A stretch of 64,000 nucleotides of DNA. It comes from Flavobacterium tistrianum. Its GTDB lineage: Bacteria > Bacteroidota > Bacteroidia > Flavobacteriales > Flavobacteriaceae. Within the stretch, counting starts at the first letter, position 1. Each line of letters starts with the position of its first letter. Of this stretch, positions 56,329 to 64,000 are shown in pieces. The notes beneath the pieces are model-generated. The model did no database searches. It saw only the letters and a list, made by a program, of their open reading frames with translations, and was not told the DNA's origin. The stretch covers positions 248,001 to 312,000 of the forward strand of contig NZ_QJRH01000071.1 of the NCBI RefSeq assembly GCF_003254545.1. Direction: 5' to 3'. Position numbers and translations under genes: made by a program.

Positions 56329-57327
56329 TTATAATTTATGAGGTGTAAATGGATAGTCTTCTTGTGCGTATACTACATCGTATAATTGTTGTAAATCTGG
56401 GTATGGAGATTCTTCAGCAAATTTCGCACACTCTTCAACTAAGTCTTTAACTCTTTGGTCAATTACTTCAATTTCTTCTTCAGTAGCAAATTTTTGATCC
56501 ATAATTACATCAAGAACTTGAGTAATAGGGTCGATTTTTTTGTACTCTTCAACCTCTTCTTTAGAACGGTATAATTGTGCATCAGACATAGAGTGTCCTC
56601 TGTAACGGTACGTTTTCATTTCAAGGAAAGTTGGTCCATCTCCGCGACGAGCTCTTTCGATAGCTTCGTGCATTGCTTCAGCAACTTTTACTGGGTTCAT
56701 TCCGTCAACAGGTCCGCAAGGCATTTCGTAGCCTAAACCTAATTTCCAGATGTCAGTGTGGTTTGCAGTTCTTTCTACAGAAGTTCCCATTGCGTAACCA
56801 TTGTTTTCAACGATAAATACAACTGGAAGTTTCCATAACATAGCCATGTTGAAAGCTTCATGAAGAGAACCTTGTCTAGCAGCTCCGTCACCAAAATAAG
56901 TTAGGGTAACACCACCAGTATTAAAATATTTGTCTGCAAAAGCAATACCAGCTCCTACAGGAATTTGAGCACCTACGATTCCGTGTCCTCCATAAAAACC
57001 ATGTTCTTTAGAGAAAATGTGCATAGAACCTCCCATACCTTTAGAAGTACCTGTAGCTTTTCCTAAAAGTTCTGCCATTACGTTTCTAGGATCAACTCCC
57101 ATACCGATTGGTTGTACGTGATTTCTGTAAGCAGTAATCATTTTATCTTTGGTCAAATCCATAGCGTGCAGTGCGCCAGCTAATACAGCTTCTTGACCAT
57201 TATATAGGTGTAGAAAACCTCTAACTTTTTGTTGAATGTATAATGCTGCAAGTTTGTCTTCAAACTTTCTCCAAAGCAGCATGTCCTCATACCACTTTAA
57301 ATATACCTCTTTTGTAACTTCTTTCAT
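56329..57327 (-). CDS. pdhA: Pyruvate dehydrogenase E1 component, alpha subunit
   Basis: The 332-aa thiamine-diphosphate subunit decarboxylates pyruvate with an E1-beta partner encoded elsewhere. It contains GFLHLYNGQEAVLAG near 37-51, TAYRNHVQPIGMGVDP, and GSMHIFSKEHGFYGGHGIVG. The ThDP motif is FGDGAARQGSLHEAFNMAML near 143-162 with VVFIVENNGYAM. A phosphorylation-loop-like TYRYRGHSMSD is present. It is cotranscribed with pdhC. A TATTTTTG -7 element at 57429-57436 (minus) is the likely promoter, and the leader contains a CCCGACCTTTCGGG hairpin. Confidence 0.95.
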   Translation of the reverse strand: MKEVTKEVYLKWYEDMLLWRKFEDKLAALYIQQKVRGFLHLYNGQEAVLAGALHAMDLTKDKMITAYRNHVQPIGMGVDPRNVMAELLGKATGTSKGMGGSMHIFSKEHGFYGGHGIVGAQIPVGAGIAFADKYFNTGGVTLTYFGDGAARQGSLHEAFNMAMLWKLPVVFIVENNGYAMGTSVERTANHTDIWKLGLGYEMPCGPVDGMNPVKVAEAMHEAIERARRGDGPTFLEMKTYRYRGHSMSDAQLYRSKEEVEEYKKIDPITQVLDVIMDQKFATEEEIEVIDQRVKDLVEECAKFAEESPYPDLQQLYDVVYAQEDYPFTPHKL

Positions 57328-57428
57328 CTGAATTCTTTCTTTTGCTAAAGTTGTTTGTGTTATCGATTATTGTGCCTGTAACGCAAAATAGTTTCCTCCC
57401 ACAAATTTGCGCCCGAAAGGTCGGGATG

Positions 57429-57436
57429 CAAAAATA
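57429..57436 (-). promoter_or_regulatory. -7 promoter element of pdhA-pdhC
   Basis: TATTTTTG on the minus strand lies about 100 bases before the pdhA ATG. A small palindrome (CCCGACCTTTCGGG) follows it in the leader. Confidence 0.5.
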
Positions 57437-57486
57437 AGACATTACATTTAAGAACTAAAATTAAATGACTACTTTTTGGCTTTTTT

Positions 57487-57969
57487 TTACAAGAACTTTT
57501 TATCAAACATCAATGGGAGCAAATTTTTTAAAGATGATGATTTGTAAATTTCACCAATTTCTCCCATAAAAAAGATTTCTATTGGAGTGTCTTGTTTTAT
57601 CTCATATTCTGCTATTGATTGTCGGCAAGATCCACAAGGCGGAATAGGAGCAGTAGTCTGATTAGTGTCTGAAGCGGCTGTAATTGCCATTTTAAGAATT
57701 TTTGCTTCTGGATAAGCACTTCCCGCATAAAAAATAGCAGTTCGTTCAGCACAAAGTCCAGACGGATAAGCGGCATTTTCTTGATTGGAGCCTAAAATAA
57801 CTTTTCCGTTGTCTAAAAGTAAAGCGGCGCCAACTTTAAACTTCGAATAAGGAGCATAGGCTTTTTTTCTGATTTCTACAGCTTGATTCATTAAATCCTG
57901 AATTTCGGCTGGAAGTTCATTTAAATTATCAAATATTGTAAATGAAGAGGTTATATTAATTTCTTTCAT
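57487..57969 (-). CDS. cdd: Cytidine deaminase
   Basis: The 160-aa enzyme deaminates cytidine/deoxycytidine for pyrimidine salvage. The zinc site comprises YPSGLCAERTAIFYAGSAYP (Cys-Ala-Glu near 74-76) and PIPPCGSCRQSIAEY near 108-122, and the substrate segment is YAPYSKFKVGAALLLDNGKV. At this length it is the homotetrameric type with a slight N-terminal extension. It lies between pdhA and porV, separated from porV by a terminator. Confidence 0.94.
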   Translation of the reverse strand: MKEINITSSFTIFDNLNELPAEIQDLMNQAVEIRKKAYAPYSKFKVGAALLLDNGKVILGSNQENAAYPSGLCAERTAIFYAGSAYPEAKILKMAITAASDTNQTTAPIPPCGSCRQSIAEYEIKQDTPIEIFFMGEIGEIYKSSSLKNLLPLMFDKKFL

Positions 57970-57986
57970 CTGTTTATAAGGGAAAA

Positions 57987-58022
57987 AAAATCCAAATTCC
58001 TAAAATGCCGGAATTTGGATTG
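57987..58022 (-). terminator. Terminator after porV
   Basis: AATCCAAATTCC / GGAATTTGGATT with a 9-base loop lies downstream of the porV stop and is followed on the minus strand by TTTTTTTTCCC. Confidence 0.85.
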
Positions 58023-58047
58023 AATTATTTTTATTTTGAACTTTCTC

Positions 58048-59253
58048 TTAATAAGTTTCGTATTTGTCTCCAAAGTTAAACGTTAAAGAGAAACGAAGTG
58101 TGTTTTCTAAAGGATTTTTTATTTTAGATGCAGAGAATAGGTAAGAAACATCAATTTTCATAATGTTGTATTTAAATCCTGCTCCTAAAGAGAAAAATTG
58201 CTTAGCGCCTTTTTCTGGACTTTCGTGATAATATCCTAAACGGAATGCAAAAGCATCTTGGTACATGTATTCTCCAGCAATGCTGTAAGTTACCTCTTTC
58301 ATTTCTTCTTTAAATCCGCCTGGAGCATCTCCAAAAGATTTGAACATTCCTTGAAACCAACCAATGTCGTTATAGTTTCTATATCCAATATCTGTTGCTT
58401 CTTGTTGTGAAATATCTTCAGGATCGTCATAATCTCCGTCACCATTTACATCTACTGGTGTTCCAATTCCTGGAGGAGTTGGAACTAAAAGCTTAGTAAG
58501 TTCGGCGCTTAAAGTAAGTTTGTTGTAATCGTCAAAAATAAAATCAAATCCTCCTCCTAATCTTAAATTGGCTGGTAAGAAGTTTGAACTTACATTATCG
58601 TGATCATAACTGATCTTTGGCCCCATGTTTTGAAGGTTGATACCAGCTCTCCATCTTCCGTTGAAATCTTGATAAGCAATTTCTTCCGATTGATAAAAAG
58701 CAGCCACGTCAACAGCAAATGAACTTGCAGATGTTGCATCAACTTCTTCTGAAGCGACTTTTAAATTTGAGTTAATAAAACGAGCAGCAACTGCCATAGA
58801 GAACTGTTCGCTTAATTTAAGTGAATAAGATCCGTCTAAAGCAAATTCGTTTGGATTTACTTCTCGTACGGCCTCATTTGGGTCACCAGTATATCTTAGT
58901 TCGATTCCTCCAAAACCAAAATAGCGAAAACTTCCTGCAAAGGCGCTTCGTTCATTGATTTTGTTGTAATATGTGATCTGGCCTAACGAAATGTCATTGG
59001 CAAGATCTGTTAAATAAGGGGTGTAACTGATAGAAAGACCTTGCGCATCTTCAGAAAATGCATACTTTGCAGGGTTCCATTGTTGTGAGAAAACGTCAGC
59101 AGAAGTGGCTACTCCTTGATCTGCTAAACCAGCTGCTCTAGCATCAGCAGCAACTAATAAAAAAGGTACTCCAGTAACAATAGGCCTTGATTCTTGGGCC
59201 TTTGAGCTGTAAATGCTAAAAATACAAATTAGTAAAAGTGATAGTTTTTTCAT
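58048..59253 (-). CDS. porV: Type IX secretion system outer membrane protein PorV
   Basis: This 401-aa FadL-like outer-membrane barrel is a shuttle/attachment protein of the T9SS that carries CTD cargo from the translocon to the PorU complex. The signal peptide (LSLLLICIFSIYSSKAQ) is followed by the conserved start PIVTGVPFLLVAADARAAGL near 24-43. SADVFSQQWNPAKYAF follows, and the last strand is FSLTFNFGDKYETY. It lies 40 bases after porU on the same strand, as in F. johnsoniae. An acidic insert GDGDYDDPEDIS is seen near 260. Confidence 0.94.
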   Translation of the reverse strand: MKKLSLLLICIFSIYSSKAQESRPIVTGVPFLLVAADARAAGLADQGVATSADVFSQQWNPAKYAFSEDAQGLSISYTPYLTDLANDISLGQITYYNKINERSAFAGSFRYFGFGGIELRYTGDPNEAVREVNPNEFALDGSYSLKLSEQFSMAVAARFINSNLKVASEEVDATSASSFAVDVAAFYQSEEIAYQDFNGRWRAGINLQNMGPKISYDHDNVSSNFLPANLRLGGGFDFIFDDYNKLTLSAELTKLLVPTPPGIGTPVDVNGDGDYDDPEDISQQEATDIGYRNYNDIGWFQGMFKSFGDAPGGFKEEMKEVTYSIAGEYMYQDAFAFRLGYYHESPEKGAKQFFSLGAGFKYNIMKIDVSYLFSASKIKNPLENTLRFSLTFNFGDKYETY

Positions 59254-59293
59254 TTATGGGACTTGTGTTTTGGTGATGCAAATATATATAATA

Positions 59294-62200
59294 TTATAGG
59301 ATAACAAGCTTTTCGTATTTTTCTGCCTTTTTATTTGTTAAATTAGATTTTACAGTCAGTTTGTAAATATACACTCCTTTTCCGATTTTGTCACCAAAAT
59401 CGTCTCTTCCATCCCATGTTATTTCTCTTGATAAAAATCCTTCTGTTGTAACGGTTTGATTTTTTGTCCAAACTACTTTTCCTGTAATAGTCATTACTTG
59501 AACCTGTACGTCTAATGGCTCATAAGGTCTGTTATGAGAAAACCAAAATTGCGTATAAGTTGAAAATGGATTTGGGTAATTAAGAACGTGTGATAATGTC
59601 AGGGAATCGTCTCCTACAACTGTAAATTGAATTTCACTCGTAACGGGATTATTGTAAACATCCCAAGCAGTAAAACTTATAGTATGCAGTCCAGGAGCTA
59701 AATTTCGGAAAGGAAAACGTAAATTTCCGTTGGTGTAATCGTCTAATTTTGTTTGATAGTAATCATTCAAAATATAAGGATTGCTTACGTCTCCATCTAA
59801 AATAGCGACAATATCATGACCGATTCCACTTGCTGTGTTAATTCCGTTCTCGTCTTCTAAAAATGCCAAAAGAAATGGCGATTCATTTGTGATTCCTCCA
59901 GACACAAAAGTTTCATCGTTCATATATAACTTCACTTTCGGACTTATATTGTCCTGAGGTGCATTTTCGTTAATTCCCCCAATTTTGATTGTATTATTGT
60001 AGCCAGTTTGGTTCTCTAAAGATTCATTTTTTTTCGCATAAAAACTGATTCTTCCATTGTCAACAGGAATTCTAATGTCTCTAGGAACTACAAAACTAAA
60101 TTCAAATTGTCCGTTTGTAACAGACGCATTTCCTCTAAAAATGGTTTCTCCTAGAGTTTTAAATTGCATTGGAGGACTAAAACCGTCATTATTTAAGGTC
60201 GTATTCGTAATTAGTTTGTCAAAAATAGCAGTCGCCAATTCTCCATTATAATTGCTTAAAAGCGTGTTGTTTTCGTCTGTAATTTCTCCTGAAATTTTGA
60301 TTTTTGATAATGATTTTAGGTCAGGAATTGCTTGCGAAATCACAATATCATTTACTTTCGTTAAATTAATTCGCGGTTTTGGAATGGCAAGCATCAATGC
60401 AGGATCTCCTATATAAAAAACAACATTGCTGGAAGAACTCGGATTTTCATTTTTGGATATTCTTAAAGATTCGGCAATAGTATTGTATTGATTTGAACCA
60501 TAAGAAAGCAGATTTTTGCTAATTGTTTTATTGAATTCTTCGGCATTTGTCTGTCCAATCTCGCGAACTGTGGTTAACATTGAAATTGCACCTCCTTTTG
60601 GGTTCCAATACACGTATTCTCCAGCGGTAGGTCTTGTGGGGTCGTCAAAACGTGAAAATTCACAAGTAATAGTGATAAATAGCGGATATTTATATTGATT
60701 GGTAAGGTTTTGTCCGTCAGATTTCTCCCAAATTCTTTCGCTGGCTAAACCATCTTCACCACCATGACCTAAATAATTAAATATTAAAGCGCCTTTTTCA
60801 AAAGCATTAAAGAAGTCAGTTCTCGCTTTCGGGTATCGAGATCCTCCCGCAGACGCTTCTTGAGTGTAAGCATCTAGGAAAATTTTATCAATATTAAAAA
60901 AAGGCTTTTCAGTTGCGATTTGATCTGCAAGAGCATTTTGATTTGCTTGCAAAGTCTGATCGCCTGGTTTGTCGGAATCGTCGCTAATTAAAACAACATT
61001 ATTTCTCCAATTCCCATAAGATTTTGTGTCATGATATTCTATGACTTTGTTGACCATTTCTTGAGCTTGTGCGTTGTCTGAAACCAGCATTCTTCCTAAA
61101 GCAATATCAATCCCAGCAAGTGACGGAATGATAACTCCTTCGTTAGGATCCATTAGTCCGTAAAAATCATCAGAAGCAAATGAAGCTTCGCCGACAGTAT
61201 TGCTTATTAAGGATTGATATATAGGTACAATATTAGTGTTGTTTGAAATTCTGTCTTTGTAATCATAAGAAGCATCTCCAAATAAATTTAAGTAACGTAC
61301 TTTTCTCTCTGTAGAGGAAGCATTGTCATAAATATATTTAACACAATTTCTAATAGCGGCAATGTCTTGTTTGCCAGACGAAAATTCTTGATAGATGTTT
61401 TCTAGCGAAATGACTTTTACATTTAAGTGTGAATTGGTTCTATGAAAATTGGCTAATCTCTCCGCTTGAGATGCAAGAGATTTTGGAGTTATTATTACAT
61501 AATCAATATCCTGAAAAGTATTTTGGCTGTTTCTAAAAAGCGTTCCTTTTAAATTCTGATTGGCAACTTTTGATTGATTTTCTTTTAATGGAGCATAATA
61601 ATCGGAAGGATCTATTGCAATGTATTTTCTAACCTCTCCTAAATTAGCTTTAAAGCTAAAAGAAGACTGACTTGCAGTTTCAACTTTAGATACATTATAT
61701 AGATCTGTAACGTCCCAGATTTGTGCTATTCCTGATGCGTTTCCAATTGTATAATTAACAATTCCAGCCGTAGAGCCTGCGGCGTTGTATTGAAAATGAA
61801 ATTGTTTGCCCGTTCCTAAAAGTTTTCGTTTTGCGGTTAGATTGATGTAGTCTAAGTAGCCTTTTGATCCTGGAACGCCATTATTATTATAGGTAAGCTT
61901 TATTTTGATGTTGTCTGTTCCTGTAAATTGAGTATTTGCAGGAAGTTTGCCTATTGTGTATTTTGTGTCAGAGTTCGCTATTAAAGACGGAAAGCTTATA
62001 GAGCCTGCATTTTGTCCATTTGCTGTTATGGCGAAAGAAGTAGTGGAAAAAGATGCAGCTGCCGCACTTACCTCTATTTTTACAGGTACAGTGGTGTCTA
62101 GGTTTGGAAAACTAAAAGAGAATTCTTGCTCCTGATTGATGTCAAATGATTCTCCGAGCCATTGACGTCCAAGATGCACAATGTTGGTTTGATCAATTTC

Positions 62201-63130
62201 GTGGTATTGATAGTCATCAAACGTGTTTAGTTCTAAAGTGCTGTTTCCTATGGGTTGATTTAGGTTCTGAATTCGCTTTCCATCACCTCCAGTAACTGTA
62301 ATATAATAATAGGACTTCGTGTCGTATAAGTTTAAATTGGTTTGGCTTTCTGAATTCCAGTTATCAGTTCCTTCTGCATAAAAAAGAATATAATCTTCAT
62401 TGTTAAAAACACCGTCGTTTTCGCCAGATATCTGAATTGCATTTTCAGTTAAATCATTTGGATAATAAATGCTGTTGGCAAGAGGAAGCATTCTTCCGCC
62501 ATTTCCATAAATTTTTATTCTTCTCGGGTCGACTTTGGAAGGGTCAAATCCTAGGCTTTGTAAAAAAGACCTATCTATTTTATAAACTCCTGATTTCTGA
62601 ACGTAAAACCGATACCATTCTCCTGAAGCCAGAACAGAATTTACAATTGCCGCAGATTTTTGAAATGAAGAAGCTGAAGCAGTCCGTGCAGTTGAATTAT
62701 TAATAAAGTAGGAAAAGGACTTTATGCGTTTGTAATTGTTTCCTTCCCTAATTATAGGAGAAAGAGAAAGGAAAGAATATTGTATGTCTCTTGCGTTTGT
62801 AACTATTACCGATTCATTTGGTTTTTCAGGAATGTTTTCAGGTGCTAAATCGCCTAAATCAACTCTGGAAATTGATTCGTAAACAATGTTGCTAATTTGT
62901 GCTGAATTACCGTTTGAAAGGCCACGCTGGTTTAAGTTTTGAAGCAACATTATGCTTTTTTTTGTAATGTCGAAACGAAAACTGCTTCCTGAGAAGTACG
63001 GAATTATGATTTTGTTTTCGCCATAATTTACCTCTTTTTTATTTTGCCAATCGATTGTTATAGCCCCATTTGTCTGTGAAAACGAGAGAATTGGAATTAA
63101 AAAAAAGTAAATTAGGTATGCTTGCTTCAT
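59294..63130 (-). CDS. porU: Type IX secretion system C-terminal signal peptidase PorU
   Basis: This 1278-aa cell-surface cysteine protease of the gingipain (C25) fold removes the C-terminal signal of T9SS cargo. It has an N-terminal signal (AYLIYFFLIPILSFSQ). The catalytic His lies in FNYLGHGGEDGLASERIW near 788-805 and the Cys in PLFITITCEFSRFDDP near 815-830. A Por-secretion-tail-like end (NPFSTYTQFWFSHNRPYEPL... GKGVYIYKLTVKS) stays as its own CTD. It is followed by porV, and gldJ is divergent. The length and gene order match the F. johnsoniae locus. Confidence 0.95.
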   Translation of the reverse strand: MKQAYLIYFFLIPILSFSQTNGAITIDWQNKKEVNYGENKIIIPYFSGSSFRFDITKKSIMLLQNLNQRGLSNGNSAQISNIVYESISRVDLGDLAPENIPEKPNESVIVTNARDIQYSFLSLSPIIREGNNYKRIKSFSYFINNSTARTASASSFQKSAAIVNSVLASGEWYRFYVQKSGVYKIDRSFLQSLGFDPSKVDPRRIKIYGNGGRMLPLANSIYYPNDLTENAIQISGENDGVFNNEDYILFYAEGTDNWNSESQTNLNLYDTKSYYYITVTGGDGKRIQNLNQPIGNSTLELNTFDDYQYHEIDQTNIVHLGRQWLGESFDINQEQEFSFSFPNLDTTVPVKIEVSAAAASFSTTSFAITANGQNAGSISFPSLIANSDTKYTIGKLPANTQFTGTDNIKIKLTYNNNGVPGSKGYLDYINLTAKRKLLGTGKQFHFQYNAAGSTAGIVNYTIGNASGIAQIWDVTDLYNVSKVETASQSSFSFKANLGEVRKYIAIDPSDYYAPLKENQSKVANQNLKGTLFRNSQNTFQDIDYVIITPKSLASQAERLANFHRTNSHLNVKVISLENIYQEFSSGKQDIAAIRNCVKYIYDNASSTERKVRYLNLFGDASYDYKDRISNNTNIVPIYQSLISNTVGEASFASDDFYGLMDPNEGVIIPSLAGIDIALGRMLVSDNAQAQEMVNKVIEYHDTKSYGNWRNNVVLISDDSDKPGDQTLQANQNALADQIATEKPFFNIDKIFLDAYTQEASAGGSRYPKARTDFFNAFEKGALIFNYLGHGGEDGLASERIWEKSDGQNLTNQYKYPLFITITCEFSRFDDPTRPTAGEYVYWNPKGGAISMLTTVREIGQTNAEEFNKTISKNLLSYGSNQYNTIAESLRISKNENPSSSSNVVFYIGDPALMLAIPKPRINLTKVNDIVISQAIPDLKSLSKIKISGEITDENNTLLSNYNGELATAIFDKLITNTTLNNDGFSPPMQFKTLGETIFRGNASVTNGQFEFSFVVPRDIRIPVDNGRISFYAKKNESLENQTGYNNTIKIGGINENAPQDNISPKVKLYMNDETFVSGGITNESPFLLAFLEDENGINTASGIGHDIVAILDGDVSNPYILNDYYQTKLDDYTNGNLRFPFRNLAPGLHTISFTAWDVYNNPVTSEIQFTVVGDDSLTLSHVLNYPNPFSTYTQFWFSHNRPYEPLDVQVQVMTITGKVVWTKNQTVTTEGFLSREITWDGRDDFGDKIGKGVYIYKLTVKSNLTNKKAEKYEKLVIL

Positions 63131-63212
63131 CGGTTAAAAAGGCGAAATTTAATTAAAAAATAATTAGTAAGTAAAAATATAGTATTTCATGTTATAGTAA
63201 TAATAAAAAGTA

Positions 63213-63220
63213 TATTTTTG
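63213..63220 (+). promoter_or_regulatory. Candidate -7 promoter element of gldJ
   Basis: TATTTTTG fits the consensus and lies about 115 bases before the gldJ ATG. A weaker TATATTGC-type box lies nearer (about 63305). The -33 element is not clear for either. Confidence 0.4.
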
Positions 63221-63336
63221 CGTTCGTAACTAAAGGTTATTTTCTGGTAAAAAACAGCTAAATAAAATTATTAGAACAGATGTTGCCAATTAAATGTTAA
63301 TTATTATATTGCAGCACCTAAATTTATCACCTAAGA

Positions 63337-64000
63337 ATGAGTATGAAAGTAAACAAAATTGTAGTCTTGCAGTTAATGATGTCAATGGTATTGATGTTGG
63401 GCACGGCTAGTTGTAGCAAAAAATCGAGTTCCACTCACGCTTCTAGAGCTACTGGCTGGGATGTAGATAGTCAGAATGGAACTGCTGCCAGAAATGCAGG
63501 TAAAAAACAACAGGCTGGTCCTGGTTTAGTTTTTGTTGAAGGAGGTACGTTTACTATGGGTAAAGTACAGGATGATGTTATGCACGATTGGAATAACACA
63601 CCAACTCAACAGCACGTTCAATCATTCTATATGGATGAAACCGAAGTTACGAACGGTATGTACTTAGAATACCTAGAGTGGTTAAAGAAAGTTTTTCCAC
63701 CAACAGAAGAAAATTACAAAAACATTTACGAAGGAGCATCTCCTGATACATTAGTATGGAGAAATCGTTTAGGATACAACGAAACGATGACCAACAACTA
63801 TTTAAGACACCCATCTTATGCTAACTATCCTGTAGTTGGTGTTAACTGGATTCAAGCTGTTGAATTTAGTAAATGGAGAACAGACCGTGTTAACGAGGCT
63901 GTATTAGAGAAAAACGGTTATCTTAAAAAAGGAGCTAAAACAAATGATGTAAATGCTGAAAATGCATTTAATACTGAAGGATATTTAATGTCTCCAAGTA
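63337..64000 (+). CDS. gldJ: Gliding motility lipoprotein GldJ (5' part, runs off the window)
   Basis: The frame is open from the ATG at 63337 to the window end, giving about 221 residues. A lipoprotein signal (LMMSMVLMLGTASCSKKSS, Cys near 26) is followed by a sulfatase-modifying-factor/FGE-like domain: LVFVEGGTFTMGKVQDDVMH near 68-87, FYMDETEVTNGMYLEYLEWL, and YPVVGVNWIQAVEFSKWRTD. GldJ is essential for gliding and T9SS in F. johnsoniae and works with GldK. It is divergent from porU, as in that species. A second ATG two codons in (63343) is an equally possible start. Confidence 0.93.
   Translation, partial: MSMKVNKIVVLQLMMSMVLMLGTASCSKKSSSTHASRATGWDVDSQNGTAARNAGKKQQAGPGLVFVEGGTFTMGKVQDDVMHDWNNTPTQQHVQSFYMDETEVTNGMYLEYLEWLKKVFPPTEENYKNIYEGASPDTLVWRNRLGYNETMTNNYLRHPSYANYPVVGVNWIQAVEFSKWRTDRVNEAVLEKNGYLKKGAKTNDVNAENAFNTEGYLMSPS

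Overview
The window is a chromosomal segment of a Bacteroidota bacterium, almost certainly a Flavobacterium close to F. johnsoniae. The DNA is AT-rich, A-rich leaders stand in place of Shine-Dalgarno sites, and promoters have the Bacteroidota -33 TTTG / -7 TAnnTTTG form. The gene content includes gliding-motility and type IX secretion genes (gldA, gldE, gldD, porU, porV, start of gldJ). No prophage, insertion sequence, CRISPR array, rRNA or tRNA was seen.

Layout. 1-9.2 kb is a sulfur/methionine block on the + strand: the 3' end of a sulfite reductase-like gene, siroheme synthesis (uroporphyrinogen-III methyltransferase and precorrin-2 dehydrogenase), a ferredoxin-NADP reductase-like flavoprotein, a SAM-I riboswitch, cobalamin-dependent methionine synthase split into two genes (homocysteine half, then pterin/B12/activation half) with a small lipoprotein gene between them, and metF. 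9.4-15 kb carries a methyltransferase, a dicarboxylate/amino-acid symporter, a PLP decarboxylase, gldA and a small outer-membrane barrel. 15-18 kb has cobalamin-independent metE divergent from an Lrp/AsnC regulator with CAGTA-type palindromes between them. 18-24.6 kb has a dGTPase, a DUF3078 protein, dxs, two tandem TonB-C-like proteins and tadA. 24.8-33 kb has a large alpha-2-macroglobulin lipoprotein followed by penicillin-binding protein 1C.

33-37.7 kb has RNase G, a 30-residue very basic protein, an HU-family protein, mutY and ssb, followed by gldE-gldD. 39.8-47 kb has an HMA-domain lipoprotein, an EamA transporter, a pair of M16 peptidases, ribosomal proteins L21/L27 and an unrecognised polytopic membrane protein. 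47-52 kb has an AsmA-like protein, miaE and a glycosyltransferase. 52.7-64 kb has an M1 aminopeptidase, pdhC-pdhA, cdd, porV-porU and, divergently, the start of gldJ.

The coding content is mostly core metabolism and cell-envelope function, and I do not see a convincing new multi-gene system. The most unusual material is intergenic. Several families of structured interspersed repeats occur more than once: a palindrome present three times whose outer base pairs change in step, a TGTTCC/GGAACA element in two clusters, a longer stem-loop element with a conserved bulge, and phased short-oligomer tracts. The 30-aa protein, the split metH with its inserted lipoprotein gene, and the Lrp/metE operator region also deserve a second look.
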